A stretch of DNA of 64,000 bases from JBBQLG01 sp964251665 (GTDB lineage: Bacteria > Bacteroidota > Bacteroidia > Cytophagales > Spirosomataceae). The DNA is taken from contig CAXUKO010000025.1 in the NCBI GenBank assembly GCA_964251665.1, positions 1 to 64,000 of the forward strand, read 5' to 3'. Each line of letters starts with the position of its first letter. Position 1 is the stretch's first letter. Under the pieces are notes generated by a model, which had not been told where the DNA came from, ran no database searches, and worked only from the letters and a program-made list of their open reading frames with translations. Below, piece by piece: positions 35,808-46,500 of this stretch. A program made the position numbers and the translations under genes.

Positions 35808-36686
35808 CTACATGACCTTCTCCTGATGATCTTTCCGGTACTGAGCCGGTGACCGTCCGGTGATGAGCTGAAATTGTTCGTAGAAGTTGGATACGTTGTT
35901 GAACCCACAGTCAAAACAGATGTCGCCCACTTTGGCGGGTGTTTCGATCAGCAGTTTGTGCGCGTAACCAATGCGCAGTTCGTTAATAAATCCCACAACC
36001 GTTTTATTGGTCCGGCTTTTAAAATAGCGGCAAAAGGCGGTCGGCGACATGTTGGCCTGCTCGGCTACATCCTCCAGCCGGAGCGGATTGAGAAACTGAG
36101 CCAGCATAAAGTCAAGTACCTTATTGAGCCGTACCATGTCACCCGCTTCCATCGATTGCGTGTAGCTCAGGGAAGACAGGGCCGTACAATGCTGACTATG
36201 CGCCAGGTCGTGCAGAATGTCCAGAAAGGTCATTAGCCGTTTGGCTCCCTGCTGCGAATGCGCTTTAAATATCTTGTCGGCTACGGACTGTTGCGTCTTC
36301 CCGTAAAAATGAATCCCCCGCCGGGCCCGCCCAAACAGGGTCTGAATGGGCTGCATCTCGGGTGTTTTAAAAAAAGGCTCCCCAAAACAATCGTCGCGAA
36401 ACAAAATCACACGGGCTTTGGCCCGAAGGGGCGCTTCGTCGGCATAATGCCGGGTGCCGTTCTTCCAGACATGCGACAAATTCGATCCCACCAGCACCAG
36501 ATCACCCGGCCCAAACCGGTCGATGCTGTCACCGACAAACCGCGTTCCTTCTCCTCCAACGATCAGTAGCAGCTCAATCTCCGGGTGAAAATGCCACGGG
36601 ACGACAAAATAGGGCCGATCTACTTTCAGGATATTGTACGACTGGTCTTCGGCGACATGAATGCGTTGAAACAACGGTTCGTGCAT
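35808..36686 (-). CDS. AraC-family regulator of the sugar-acid locus
   Basis: 292 residues. The N-terminal cupin/AraC-binding domain (VPWHFHPEIELLLIVGG, FGPGDLVLVGSNLSHVWKN) would bind an effector. The C-terminal pair of helix-turn-helix units (RLEDVAEQANMSPTAFCRYF, VGDICFDCGFNNVSNFYEQF then SPAQYRK) binds DNA. It is divergent from manD at 36956 with a 269-nt gap that carries -7-like motifs on both strands. It is the likely regulator of the manD-to-susD genes, with a hexuronate or aldonate as effector (inference). Confidence 0.92.
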   Translation of the reverse strand: MHEPLFQRIHVAEDQSYNILKVDRPYFVVPWHFHPEIELLLIVGGEGTRFVGDSIDRFGPGDLVLVGSNLSHVWKNGTRHYADEAPLRAKARVILFRDDCFGEPFFKTPEMQPIQTLFGRARRGIHFYGKTQQSVADKIFKAHSQQGAKRLMTFLDILHDLAHSQHCTALSSLSYTQSMEAGDMVRLNKVLDFMLAQFLNPLRLEDVAEQANMSPTAFCRYFKSRTNKTVVGFINELRIGYAHKLLIETPAKVGDICFDCGFNNVSNFYEQFQLITGRSPAQYRKDHQEKVM

Positions 36687-36771
36687 AAAGGGATACAGTA
36701 TAGTATGAATTTGGGTGGAAGAGAACAGCAGCTCTTGCTAAAATACCGGATAATTCTGGAAAGATAGCAAA

Positions 36772-36802
36772 CAAATTTACCTCCGCTCACGCGCTACTTT
36801 TG
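36772..36802. promoter_or_regulatory. Divergent -7 boxes between araC-type gene and manD
   Basis: TACTTTTG at 36795-36802 on the plus strand fits TAnnTTTG, reading towards manD. CAAATTTA at 36772-36779 is TAAATTTG on the minus strand, reading towards the AraC gene. They are separated by 15 nt. A clear TTTG -33 element is not visible for either, so these are candidates only. If used, the manD transcript would have a leader near 145 nt. Confidence 0.4.
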
Positions 36803-36955
36803 CTTCAGTAAATCCAACTAATTCTCAGGAATAGTCTATTTGACAATTGGCCGATTGCCACGGCGACGCAGCGATTATCACCTCCGCAAACTATGGCTGG
36901 CAAGTTTAATGGGCCAGTCTGAAGAAAAGCAAAACCGTTTAAAATTTACCAACGA

Positions 36956-38167
36956 GTGAAAATTGAAAGCGCAAGAGTGGTCGTTTGTTCGCCGGGGCGG
37001 AATTTCGTCACCCTGCTCATCTATACCGATAGTGGTATTTACGGGCTGGGCGATGCAACGCTCAACGGGCGGGAACTGGCGGTTGTGGCTTACCTCGAAG
37101 ACCACCTGCTTCCCTGCCTGATCGGGCGGGACCCGTTCGACACGGAGGACATCTGGCAATATGGGTATCGGGGTCCCTACTGGCGACGCGGTCCGGTTAC
37201 GATGGCGGCTGTGGGGGCTGTCGACATGGCCCTTTGGGATATTAAGGGAAAAGCACTCAACACGCCCGTTTACAACCTGCTGGGCGGACGCAGCCGCCAC
37301 AAACTGCTGGCCTACACCCACGCCAGCGGCACGACGCCGGATGATACCCTCGAACAAATAGCGCAGGAAGTAGCACGCGGCTACCGGGCCATCCGGGTGC
37401 AGAGTGGCGTGCCGGGCCTTGCCTCCGTCTATGGCGTGGCTACCGGCAAAGAGGCTTACGAACCGGCTGTCCGGGGCGGTTTACCCAGCGAAGAGGTCTG
37501 GGATACGGCCAGATACCTGAACGTTGTACCAACGCTATTCGGACAGGTTCGCGCTCAGTTTGGCGATGACCTGCACCTGCTTCACGACAGTCACCACCGC
37601 CTGACGCCCAACGAAGCGGCCCGGCTGGGCAAAGAACTCGAACCGTTTCATCTGTTCTGGCTGGAAGACACCATTACGGGCGAATTACAGGAAGGGTTCC
37701 GCCACCTGCGACGGCATACAACGACGCCCCTGGCGGTAGGCGAAGTGTTCAACTCGGTGTATGACTGCACCACCCTGTTGACCGAACAACTGATTGACTA
37801 CCTGCGGATAACAGTCTCGCACGGCGGTGGCCTGACGCCCCTGCTCAAGATTGCCGCGCTGGCCGACGTCTATCACGTCCGAATGGGGTGTCACGGGGCT
37901 ACCGACATGTCGCCGGTTTGTCTAGCAGCTGCCCTGCAGGTTGATACCGCCATTCACAATTTCGGCATTCAGGAGCACATGCGGCATAACGACCTCACGG
38001 ACGAGGTATTTCCGCACGACTACTATTTCGAGGACGGGTATCTGTATGTAACCGATAAACCCGGTTTGGGCGTCGACTTTAACGAAGCATTAGCCGCGAA
38101 ATATCCCTACCAACGGGCCTACCTGCCCGTGAACCGGCTGACCGATGGCACTTTAACGAACTGGTAA
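36956..38167 (+). CDS. manD: D-mannonate dehydratase family protein
   Basis: 403 residues, GTG start. An enolase-superfamily dehydratase that converts D-mannonate (some members D-gluconate) to 2-keto-3-deoxy-D-gluconate. The N-terminal cap has RVVVCSPGRNFVTLLIYTDS and DATLNGRELAVV, the ManD signature. The barrel shows metal ligands Asp211 (HDSHHRLTP), Glu237 (WLEDTITGE) and Glu263 (AVGEVFNS). Tyr159 and His213 stand at or within one residue of the catalytic Tyr/His pair described for ManD enzymes. So the active site looks complete. It is first of an apparent operon: the SDR gene starts 2 nt after its stop. KDG kinase and aldolase genes are not in this window. Confidence 0.93.
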   Translation: MKIESARVVVCSPGRNFVTLLIYTDSGIYGLGDATLNGRELAVVAYLEDHLLPCLIGRDPFDTEDIWQYGYRGPYWRRGPVTMAAVGAVDMALWDIKGKALNTPVYNLLGGRSRHKLLAYTHASGTTPDDTLEQIAQEVARGYRAIRVQSGVPGLASVYGVATGKEAYEPAVRGGLPSEEVWDTARYLNVVPTLFGQVRAQFGDDLHLLHDSHHRLTPNEAARLGKELEPFHLFWLEDTITGELQEGFRHLRRHTTTPLAVGEVFNSVYDCTTLLTEQLIDYLRITVSHGGGLTPLLKIAALADVYHVRMGCHGATDMSPVCLAAALQVDTAIHNFGIQEHMRHNDLTDEVFPHDYYFEDGYLYVTDKPGLGVDFNEALAAKYPYQRAYLPVNRLTDGTLTNW

Positions 38168-38169
38168 CG

Positions 38170-38946
38170 ATGCAGAACGAGCGAAAAGTAGCCCTTATTA
38201 CGGGGGGCGCAAAAGGGATTGGCCGGGCTACGGCGGAGATTTTTGTTCGCGAAGGCGTCGACGTCATCTTGGTGGATACTGACGAGAAAGCGGGTCGGGA
38301 CGTGCAGCAGCAACTGCATCCCAACGCCTTGTTTTTGAAAGCGGACGTAACCGATGCGGGGGCCGTACAGCAGGTTGTTGACACGGGCGTAGCGCACTTT
38401 GGCCGGCTGGATTATGTGGTCAACAATGCCGGAATTATCCGGTACGCCACCGCCACTACCTGCACCGAAGATGAATGGGATCAGGTGATGAACACGAACC
38501 TGAAAGCCGCGTTTCTGTGCGCCAAATATGCCATTCCGTTCATGGAGCAGGGGGTTATTATCAACGTGGCCAGTGCGCAGTCGTTTATCAGTTCGGCGAA
38601 TATGGTGCATTATACAACGGCTAAAACCGCCCTGTTGGGGCTTACCCGCAGTTTGGCCATTGATTTTGCTCCGCACATCCGCACCATCGCCGTTTGCCCC
38701 GGCACCGTCGATACACCCATGGCCCGCAATGCCTGGGCTACCGCCGACGACCCCGAAGCGGTACATCAGGAAAGCATTGGTATGCACCCCCTTCAGCGCA
38801 TTGCCAGGCCTCAGGAAGTGGGTGAACTGATTGTATTTCTCTGTGGCGACAAAGCCGCCTTCATTACGGGGCAGGCCATTCGGATCGACGGGGGGCTGGG
38901 TATCGCGGTGCCCGGCAGCGTAAAAGAAGCTGTTCATGAAAACTAA
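38170..38946 (+). CDS. SDR-family oxidoreductase
   Basis: 258 residues, classical short-chain dehydrogenase. NAD(P)-binding TGGAKGIG near the N-terminus, Asp-type cofactor site (VILVDTDEKA, suggesting NAD preference), NNAG at about 87-90, catalytic Ser in VASAQSF, YTTAK (YxxxK), and PGTVDTPM downstream. Its place between manD and the sugar porter suggests oxidation or reduction of a sugar acid, for example interconverting fructuronate and mannonate or oxidising an aldose, but the substrate cannot be read. The last 11 nt overlap the MFS gene start. Confidence 0.92.
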   Translation: MQNERKVALITGGAKGIGRATAEIFVREGVDVILVDTDEKAGRDVQQQLHPNALFLKADVTDAGAVQQVVDTGVAHFGRLDYVVNNAGIIRYATATTCTEDEWDQVMNTNLKAAFLCAKYAIPFMEQGVIINVASAQSFISSANMVHYTTAKTALLGLTRSLAIDFAPHIRTIAVCPGTVDTPMARNAWATADDPEAVHQESIGMHPLQRIARPQEVGELIVFLCGDKAAFITGQAIRIDGGLGIAVPGSVKEAVHEN

Positions 38947-40276
38947 CGCCCTGCTCATTAGCCTGGTAGCCGCCTGCGGGGGGCTGCTGTTTGGGTTCGA
39001 CACGGCCGTTATCGCCGGGGTGACGCCCTACATTAAACCGGCCTTCGCCCTCGACGACCTGGGGTTGGGCTGGGCAGTAAGCAGCGTGCTGGTGGGTTGC
39101 CTGGTCGGTACGCAACTGGCCGGACGACCCAGCGAACGGATTGGCCGTAAAAAGATGCTGATGGTCACGGCCCTGTTGTTTTTCGTCGGGGCCTTGGGCT
39201 CGGCAATGGCCGCTACCTTCACAGGTTTTATTGCCTTTCGGATGCTTGGGGGCGTTGCCGTGGGCGCGGCTTCGGCCCTGTCGCCGGTGTATATCGCCGA
39301 ACTGGCCCCGCCCGCCGACCGGGGCCGGTTGGTATCGGTCAATCAACTGGCCCTGGTCATTGGGATTCTGCTGGCCTTTTTCTCGAACTACTGGCTGATC
39401 GCTATGGGCGCCGACAACTGGCCGGGCCACGCCTGGCGGTACATGCTGGGCGTAGGGGCTGTACCGGCCGCCCTGTTTCTGTTCTGCCTGTTTTTCGTAC
39501 CCGAAAGCCCGCGCTGGCTCCTGAGCAAAGGGCGCCGGAGCGAAGCCCTGTCGGCGCTGCACCGGGTCGTTTCTCCGGCCGAAGCCGAAAGGGAGATTGC
39601 CCAAATGGAGCAGTCGATGGACCAAATGCCAACGGGCCGAATCGGTGCGCTGTTTACCACCCGCCATCGCCGGTTGCTGCTGGTGGGTGTCGTGCTGGCC
39701 GTATTGCAGCAGGCAACGGGTATCAACGCCATCCTCTATTACGCACCCATCATATTTGGGAAAGCCGGAGCCGGTACGTCGGTGGCCCTGTTGCAAACCA
39801 TCGCCGTTGGTTTCGTCAATCTGGCCTTCACCGTAATTGCCATGATTACGATTGACCGGGCGGGTCGGCGACCGTTGCTGAAAGGCGGCTTCATTAGCAT
39901 GAGTATTTTCCTGTTGCTGCTGTCGGGTCTGTTCTTTGCCGGTAGGCTCGAAGGCTACGGCGTACTGGTCTTTATCCTGGGGTTTATTGCCGCGTTTGCG
40001 GTTTCCTCGGGGCCGGTTACGTGGGTGATTATCTCGGAGATTTACCCCAATCAGATTCGCGGAATGGCGGTTTCGGTGGCTACGCTGGCACTTTGGGTGG
40101 CCAACTTTGTCGTCTCCTATACCTTTCCGCTGTTACTGGCGCACCTACAGGGCGGCTACACCTTTCTGATCTATGCCGGGATTAATCTGCTTGGGTTTGT
40201 CTTCGTATCGGCCTTCGTGCCCGAAACCAAAGGCAAGTCGCTGGAGGAGTTGGAAACCATACTGGCGACTACTTAA
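38936..40276 (+). CDS. MFS sugar porter
   Basis: 446 residues, twelve predicted membrane segments. Sugar-porter signatures are all present: GGLLFGFDTAVIAG, GRPSERIGRKKM between helices 2 and 3, ELAPPADRGRL, the central loop PESPRWLLSKGRRSEA, QQATGINAILYYAP (the sugar-contact helix 7), and PETKGKSLEELE at the end. It imports a hexose or sugar acid by proton symport across the inner membrane. It overlaps the SDR gene by 11 nt and precedes the SMP-30 gene by 12 nt, so translational coupling is likely. Confidence 0.94.
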   Translation: MKTNALLISLVAACGGLLFGFDTAVIAGVTPYIKPAFALDDLGLGWAVSSVLVGCLVGTQLAGRPSERIGRKKMLMVTALLFFVGALGSAMAATFTGFIAFRMLGGVAVGAASALSPVYIAELAPPADRGRLVSVNQLALVIGILLAFFSNYWLIAMGADNWPGHAWRYMLGVGAVPAALFLFCLFFVPESPRWLLSKGRRSEALSALHRVVSPAEAEREIAQMEQSMDQMPTGRIGALFTTRHRRLLLVGVVLAVLQQATGINAILYYAPIIFGKAGAGTSVALLQTIAVGFVNLAFTVIAMITIDRAGRRPLLKGGFISMSIFLLLLSGLFFAGRLEGYGVLVFILGFIAAFAVSSGPVTWVIISEIYPNQIRGMAVSVATLALWVANFVVSYTFPLLLAHLQGGYTFLIYAGINLLGFVFVSAFVPETKGKSLEELETILATT

Positions 40277-40288
40277 CCAGCCCGAACG

Positions 40289-41173
40289 ATGTATGCGATA
40301 ACGCCACGCTTTGCGGTTGACACCGAACACGGTGAAGGGCCACTTTGGGACCCGGTGGGTCAGACGCTGTATTGGGTCGATCTGTTGCAGGGGCTGTTCT
40401 TTACGGCCAACCCCGCTACCGGGTACGTCAGCAGCCGGACGGTGGGCCAGCCGCTGGGTGTATTGGCCCTACGCGAACAGGGTGGCCTTGTCATGGCCCT
40501 GCGGGATGGATTTGCCCTGTTCGACGAAACAACGAACGAGTTGACCTGGCTGGCCCGCCCCGAAGCTGACCGCCCGGATACCCGCCTGCCGCCAACACGT
40601 TTCAACGAAGGAGCCGTTGATCCGGCGGGGCGGTTTCTGGCCGGGACAATGACGTTTGATGCCAGCCAGAACATCGGCAATTTATACGGCCTGGATACCG
40701 ATAGAAGCGTACAGCGGCTTGAAGAAAATTTATACGTGCCCAATGGCATGAACTGGAGCCTCGACGAAAAAACATTCTTCCTGACCGATACCGGCAACCA
40801 TGTCATTTACGCCTACGACTACGATGTTCAATCCGGCACAATGGCCAATCGCAGGGATTTTATCCGCTTCCGCGACGATGAATTTCCCGATGGCATGGCC
40901 GTCGATACGGACGGTGGATTCTGGATAGCGATGTGGAGCGGAGGGTGTGTCTGCCGGTTCGATGCGTCGGGTAAACACCTGGAGACGATTGCCTTGCCGG
41001 TTTCCCATCCGACCAGTTGCTGCTTCGGTGGCCCGGACATGAACGAACTTTTTATCACAACTTCCCGGCTGGCGCTAGCCGAAACCGAACGACAGGCCCA
41101 GCCGCTGGCGGGTCGATTGCTGCATCTGACAACAAATGTAACGGGACGAGTACAGCGACGGTATCGGGGGTAA
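40289..41173 (+). CDS. SMP-30/gluconolactonase family protein
   Basis: 294 residues. A six-bladed propeller lactonase (SGL domain): EGPLWDPVGQTLYWVDLLQG (metal Glu at start), RFNEGAVDPAGRFLAGTM with the Asn/Asp ligands, PNGMNWSLDEKTFFLTDTGN, and FPDGMAVDTDGGFWIAMWSG with the catalytic Asp. No signal peptide, so it is cytosolic and would open aldonolactones (gluconolactone, galactonolactone and the like) to the free acid. That fits a step upstream of ManD-type dehydration. It is within the tightly packed manD operon. Confidence 0.92.
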   Translation: MYAITPRFAVDTEHGEGPLWDPVGQTLYWVDLLQGLFFTANPATGYVSSRTVGQPLGVLALREQGGLVMALRDGFALFDETTNELTWLARPEADRPDTRLPPTRFNEGAVDPAGRFLAGTMTFDASQNIGNLYGLDTDRSVQRLEENLYVPNGMNWSLDEKTFFLTDTGNHVIYAYDYDVQSGTMANRRDFIRFRDDEFPDGMAVDTDGGFWIAMWSGGCVCRFDASGKHLETIALPVSHPTSCCFGGPDMNELFITTSRLALAETERQAQPLAGRLLHLTTNVTGRVQRRYRG

Positions 41174-41215
41174 TCTTTTGATAAACCGGCTACATGCGTT
41201 TAACAGCTATTTTCT

Positions 41216-43459
41216 ATGAACAAAATCATACTCTTTGCCTTGTTCCTGGCTACTCAGGCCGTAGCCGATCCGGTGCGCGATACATTGATGTTGAATGGAA
41301 GCTGGCAATTTGACCAGACCGAGAAAGCGTTTCCGCCCGCGCGCTTCACCCGCACCATTCCGGTGCCGGGCCTGATTCACCTCGCCGAACCCAAAATTCC
41401 GGACTACGACGTGTTTTTCCGCAAACCGGAGGGCGTTACGTACAGCCATGACCATAACGTGGAAGAACAGAACTACACGCCCAAGTACAGTTGGTATCGG
41501 CGCACATTTACCGTTCCGCAACAACAGGAAAAGGCCCAGGCGGTACTGACGATTCGGAAAAGCCAATACGTAACCAGACTGTTCATCAACGGCATGGAAG
41601 TTGGCTCCTCCATGGAATGTTATACGCCCGTTGAGTTCCCGATTACGAAATACCTCAAACCGGGCGGGGAAAACGAGGTGCTGATTCAGGTGGGCGACCG
41701 GGCGTGGCTCCCCAGTCAGGCGGCCGGCAGCACCGATAAGGAAAAGGTGCAGTACCTGCCCGGCATCTGGGACGACGTGTTTATCACCTTCACCCGGAAA
41801 TTTCGCGTCAACCGGATGCTGATGTTGCCCAATCTGGCCGAGAAAAAAGTGACGGCTAAGCTGCTCATCCGGAGTTTTTACCCGCCCCAACTGATGTTTG
41901 GCGCGTCGATTTACGATACCTGTGCCATCCAGATCGATATTTATGAGGCCAGATCAGGTAAAAAAATAGCGGGCGGAACGCGGAGAGTTGCCGTCAAAGG
42001 CGACAACCTGACCGAAGTGAGTCTCGACATTCCCATCGGCGCGGCCCACCTCTGGACGCCCGACGATCCGTTTCTGTACACGGCCACCGTGCGGCTGGCC
42101 GACAAAAATCAGCCCAGCGACGAAGCGACCAAACGGTTCGGCATGCGCGAATTTGGGCGGCAGGGCAAGTACTTCACCCTCAATGGGGAGAAAATAATCC
42201 TGCGCGGGACGAACATCACGCTCCACCGTTTTTTTGAAGACCCCGAATGCCGCGCCCTGCCCTGGAACCGCGCCTGGGTCACGAAACTATTAGCCGAACT
42301 GCCCAAACAGGCGCATTGGAATACCATGCGGATCTGCGTGGGGCTGGTACCGGATTTCTGGTACGACATTGCCGACGAGAACGGGCTGATGCTGCAAAAC
42401 GAGTGGCTCTACTGGCAAAATCACGGCTGGGATGAGCAGATCCGGCAGGAATATACCAACTGGGTCTGGACCGACGGCAACCATCCGAGCATCGTGATCT
42501 GGGATGCCATCAACGAAAACTGGGACAGCTATATCGGCACGAAACTGATTCCCGATCTGAAAAAACTCGACCCCACCCGCATCTGGGATTCGGGCTTTAT
42601 GACCACCGACGAACTGGGCGCGGGCGACGATATGGACGAGCCGCACCCGTATCCCGACATTTCTACCAACCCCGAGTATGCCCCGTTCCGCGACAAAAAC
42701 CCGTATCCGCTGGGCAAACTGAGCGACCCGGTGGCCGAGTGGAGCGACAAGTTTCACAAAAGTACGGTACCCCAATTGGCCAACGAATACGGCTGGATGT
42801 GGCTCTGGCGCGACGGTACGCCCTCGAAACTGACCGTCAGGAACTACGATTACTACCTCGGTGCGGGGGCAACCAACGCCCAGCGCCAGGCGTTGCAGGC
42901 GTATTGGCTGCAACTGCAAACCGAGTGGCTGCGGGCCGAGCGGTCGCTGGCGGGGGTGCTGCATTTCTGTTACCTGACCAACAACTACGGCTTCACGGGC
43001 GATGATTTCACCGGGCCGATTGCCGACCTGCGGCCAGCGCCCCTTTTCAACTGGTTCCGGTATTGCTTTGCGCCCACGGCCGTTTTCATCGACCTCACCG
43101 ACGAGCGGTACATGAAACACGTGCCACCCCACGCGCCGGGTTCATCGCTCACCGTTGACCTGATCGGGGTAAACGATCCTTCTACCAGTGCCAGTGGTCA
43201 GGTGGTGCTGCGCCTGCTCGACTCGCGGGGTAAAGAGGTGCTCCGCCAAACCAAAGCCATTCAGATACCGCCCTACGGCTCCCAAAAGCTACCCGTTACG
43301 CTTCGGCTGCCCGACAAACCGGATGGCTACCTGCTGCTGGCCGAATATACCCCCACCGGCCCGGCCAAAGCGGCACCGGTGCTGAGCCGACGGTACGTAA
43401 AAGTTGGTCAGACGGGCCAGCCGTATGCATTCTATGAACTACCTAATCCGATAAACTAA
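41216..43459 (+). CDS. Glycoside hydrolase family 2 protein
   Basis: 747 residues. Signal peptide (MNKIILFALFLATQAVA). GH2 order: sugar-binding jelly-roll (LNGSWQFDQTEKAFPPARFT, YSWYRRTFTVPQ, TRLFINGMEVGS), immunoglobulin-like domain (WTPDDPFLYTATVRL), and a TIM barrel starting FTLNGEKIILRGTNITLHRF. The acid/base is Glu434 in HPSIVIWDAINENW; the nucleophile is probably Glu524 in LANEYGW. A C-terminal beta domain follows. GH2 enzymes are exo-acting beta-galactosidases, beta-glucuronidases, beta-mannosidases and relatives. The neighbouring sugar-acid genes favour a glucuronidase-like activity, but the motif does not prove it. It would work in the periplasm downstream of SusC import. Confidence 0.9.
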   Translation: MNKIILFALFLATQAVADPVRDTLMLNGSWQFDQTEKAFPPARFTRTIPVPGLIHLAEPKIPDYDVFFRKPEGVTYSHDHNVEEQNYTPKYSWYRRTFTVPQQQEKAQAVLTIRKSQYVTRLFINGMEVGSSMECYTPVEFPITKYLKPGGENEVLIQVGDRAWLPSQAAGSTDKEKVQYLPGIWDDVFITFTRKFRVNRMLMLPNLAEKKVTAKLLIRSFYPPQLMFGASIYDTCAIQIDIYEARSGKKIAGGTRRVAVKGDNLTEVSLDIPIGAAHLWTPDDPFLYTATVRLADKNQPSDEATKRFGMREFGRQGKYFTLNGEKIILRGTNITLHRFFEDPECRALPWNRAWVTKLLAELPKQAHWNTMRICVGLVPDFWYDIADENGLMLQNEWLYWQNHGWDEQIRQEYTNWVWTDGNHPSIVIWDAINENWDSYIGTKLIPDLKKLDPTRIWDSGFMTTDELGAGDDMDEPHPYPDISTNPEYAPFRDKNPYPLGKLSDPVAEWSDKFHKSTVPQLANEYGWMWLWRDGTPSKLTVRNYDYYLGAGATNAQRQALQAYWLQLQTEWLRAERSLAGVLHFCYLTNNYGFTGDDFTGPIADLRPAPLFNWFRYCFAPTAVFIDLTDERYMKHVPPHAPGSSLTVDLIGVNDPSTSASGQVVLRLLDSRGKEVLRQTKAIQIPPYGSQKLPVTLRLPDKPDGYLLLAEYTPTGPAKAAPVLSRRYVKVGQTGQPYAFYELPNPIN

Positions 43460-43507
43460 CCCGGAAAGACAATCGATACCCTTAAACCCTTAAACCAACT
43501 ACCCTTT

Positions 43508-46500
43508 ATGAAAGCACTACTCTACAGGTGTCGGCGGACCATGCTGGTAGGCATGGGGTTGCTACTGGCAAGCCTGGCCAGTCAAGCTCAGGATAGCCGG
43601 ATAACCGGTACGATAGCCGGGAGCGATGGGCCCATACCGGGTGCCAATGTGTTACTTAAAGGCACCGCGACGGGTACGTCGACGGATGCTGCCGGCAAAT
43701 TCGCGTTATCGGTTAAGGGCGCCAACCCGGTGCTTGTGATCTCCGCCATTGGCTTTAAAAGTCAGGAAGTACAGGTTGGTAATCGGTCCACCCTCAACGT
43801 TCGGCTCGAAGACGATGCCACCGCACTGAATGAAGTTATCGTCACGGGCTACACCACCGACAGCCGTAAAGACAATACCGGGGCCGTATCGACGGTTAAA
43901 TCCCGCGATATAACCGTCACCCCCACCGGCAACGTCGAGCAGGTGTTTCAGGGGCGCGTATCGGGGGTCACCGTTATTTCCAGCGGCCAGCCCGGCACCA
44001 ACAGCATTGTCCGCATTCGGGGGTTTGGCTCCTTCGGAAACAACCAGCCACTTTACGTTGTAGATGGCGTGCCGGTCAGCGACCAGTTCAACGGCATCAA
44101 CTTTCTCAGCCCCGACGATATTGAGTCGACCACCGTTCTCAAGGATGCCGCTACCGCGTCCATTTATGGCGCCCGCGCGGCTGGCGGGGTCATTGTCATC
44201 ACCACCAAACGGGGCGCTAAAAAAGCGGGAAAACTGACCGTCACGTACGACGGCTTATACGGCATAACAACGCCGGGGCACGGGCAGAAGATGCTTAATC
44301 CACAGCAACAGGCCGACTGGACATGGCAATCCCGCCGGAACGATATTTATGAGGCTGGCGGCACCATTGGCAACGACAGTTTTACCGGGCTGGGGGGTGG
44401 TCAATACGGATCGGGACCAACGCCCGTATTGCCGGATTACCTCAACGTTGGCGGCACACCCGGCGTGGTAGGCACCGTTGATCTGACTGCGGCCAAGGCA
44501 CTCTACAATATAAACCCGGCTGCCGGTCCTATCTATCAGGTCGTGCGGGCCAACAAAACCGGAGACGGTACCGACTGGTACGGGGCCATTACGCGCAATG
44601 CCCCTTTGTTGCGGAATACACTGGGCATTTCGGGCGGGAGCGACCACAGCCGGTTTTATGTTAGCTTCAGCGCTCAGAATCAGTCGGGTGTACTGCGAAC
44701 GAACCAGTTCAACCGCTACACCCTCCGGGCCAATTCGGAATTTGATCTGCTGAAAAATCTCCGGCTGGGCGAAAACCTGCAGCTGACCTACCGGCAGCAG
44801 CTCGGCCAGGTAGGCAATACCAACGGTCAGAGCACTCCGCAGGATGAGAACGTTATCTTACAGGCCTTCCAGATTAACCCCATCATTCCCATTTATGATG
44901 AGTTCGGCGGCTACGCCGGTACGGCCGCCAAAGGCTTCAATGGCTCTCAGAACCCCGTGGCAACCCTCGACGGGACGCGCAACAACAAGAACTTTCTGGC
45001 CAGTGCCTTCGGAAACGTGTATCTGGAATATGACCCCATTCCGGGGCTAACCCTGCGCAGCAGCCTCGGTGGTCAGTTCGGGTCCAGCTTTGCCAACTCC
45101 TACGTCCGGGCGACCTACGAAACGGCGCAGAACAACAGTACGTTTAGTTACACCGAAAATTACGGCTACAATCAGAACTGGACCCTGACCAACACCATCA
45201 ACTACAAACGTCTGTTCGGGTTGCACAACATCGACGTACTGGCCGGGCAGGAAGCCCTGAACACCGGATCGGGCCGCAATGCCACCGGGTCGGGCATTAA
45301 TCCCTTCTCCACCGATCCAAACTACGTTACCCTCAGTTCCGTATCCGGGACCGGGTTGAAACTGGCCAGCAGTAACAGCTTGGGTGTCAATTTCTTATCG
45401 TTGTTTGGCCGGGTGCAGTACACCTACAACGACAAGTACACGCTCACCGGCGTTCTCCGGCGCGATGGCTCGTCGCGTTTCGGGGCCAACAGCCGCTACG
45501 GATTTTTTCCGGCCCTGTCGGCGGGCTGGACCCTCTCAAATGAAGCCTTTCTGAAAACGATACCCCTCATTTCCTACCTGCGTCTGCACGCCGGTTACGG
45601 CATCATGGGTAACTCCAACAACGTAGACCCCAACAATCAGTATAACCTGTACACCCAAAGTATCAGCCGGAGCTACGATATCGGGACCACCAAGAGCAGT
45701 GTGTCGCCGGGTTTCGCCCGCAGCCAGATCGGCAATCCCGATGCCCGCTGGGAAACGGCCGCCACCAGCGATGTAGGCCTAGATGCGTCGCTGTTAAACG
45801 GTAAACTCGACGTGCAGGTCGATGTCTGGCGCAAAGACACGCGTGACCTGTTGTTTCAGGTGCCCCTGGCTGGTGTTGTGGGCAATAACGCCAATGCGCC
45901 ATCCGTCAACATTGCCCGGATGCGCAACCAGGGCATCGACCTACAGCTGACCAACCGGGGCAACTTCACCCGCGACCTGCGCTACGAGGTAATTCTGAAT
46001 GGCAGTTTCCTGTCGAATGTGGTGCAGGCGCTGGCGCCGGGCGTTGCCAATTTCCAGCCGACCAACCTCCGCAACATCAGCCCGGTGCAGATTCAGCCGG
46101 GCCTGCCCATCGCTTCCTTTTATGGCTACAAAGTGCTGGGCTTGTTTAACTCCAAAGAAGAGGTAGCCGCTGCTCCCACTCAGGATGGGGCAGGGCCCGG
46201 CCGCTTCCGCTACGCTGATGTGAATGGGGATGGCGTAATTGATGCCAAAGACCGGACGTATTTAGGCAGTCCGGTTCCCAAATTTACCGGTGGGCTGACC
46301 TTTATTGTGCGTTACAAAGGCTTTGATGTAGGGGCTTACCTATACACCTCCTTAGGCAGTAAAATTTATAACTTCTCGAAATGGTACATTGATTTCTACC
46401 CCTCCTTCACGGGGCAGGCTGTCAGTGCGCGGGTGCTTGACTCCTGGACACCGACCCATACCAACACCGACCAGCCCATCTTCGAGAATACATCCAATTT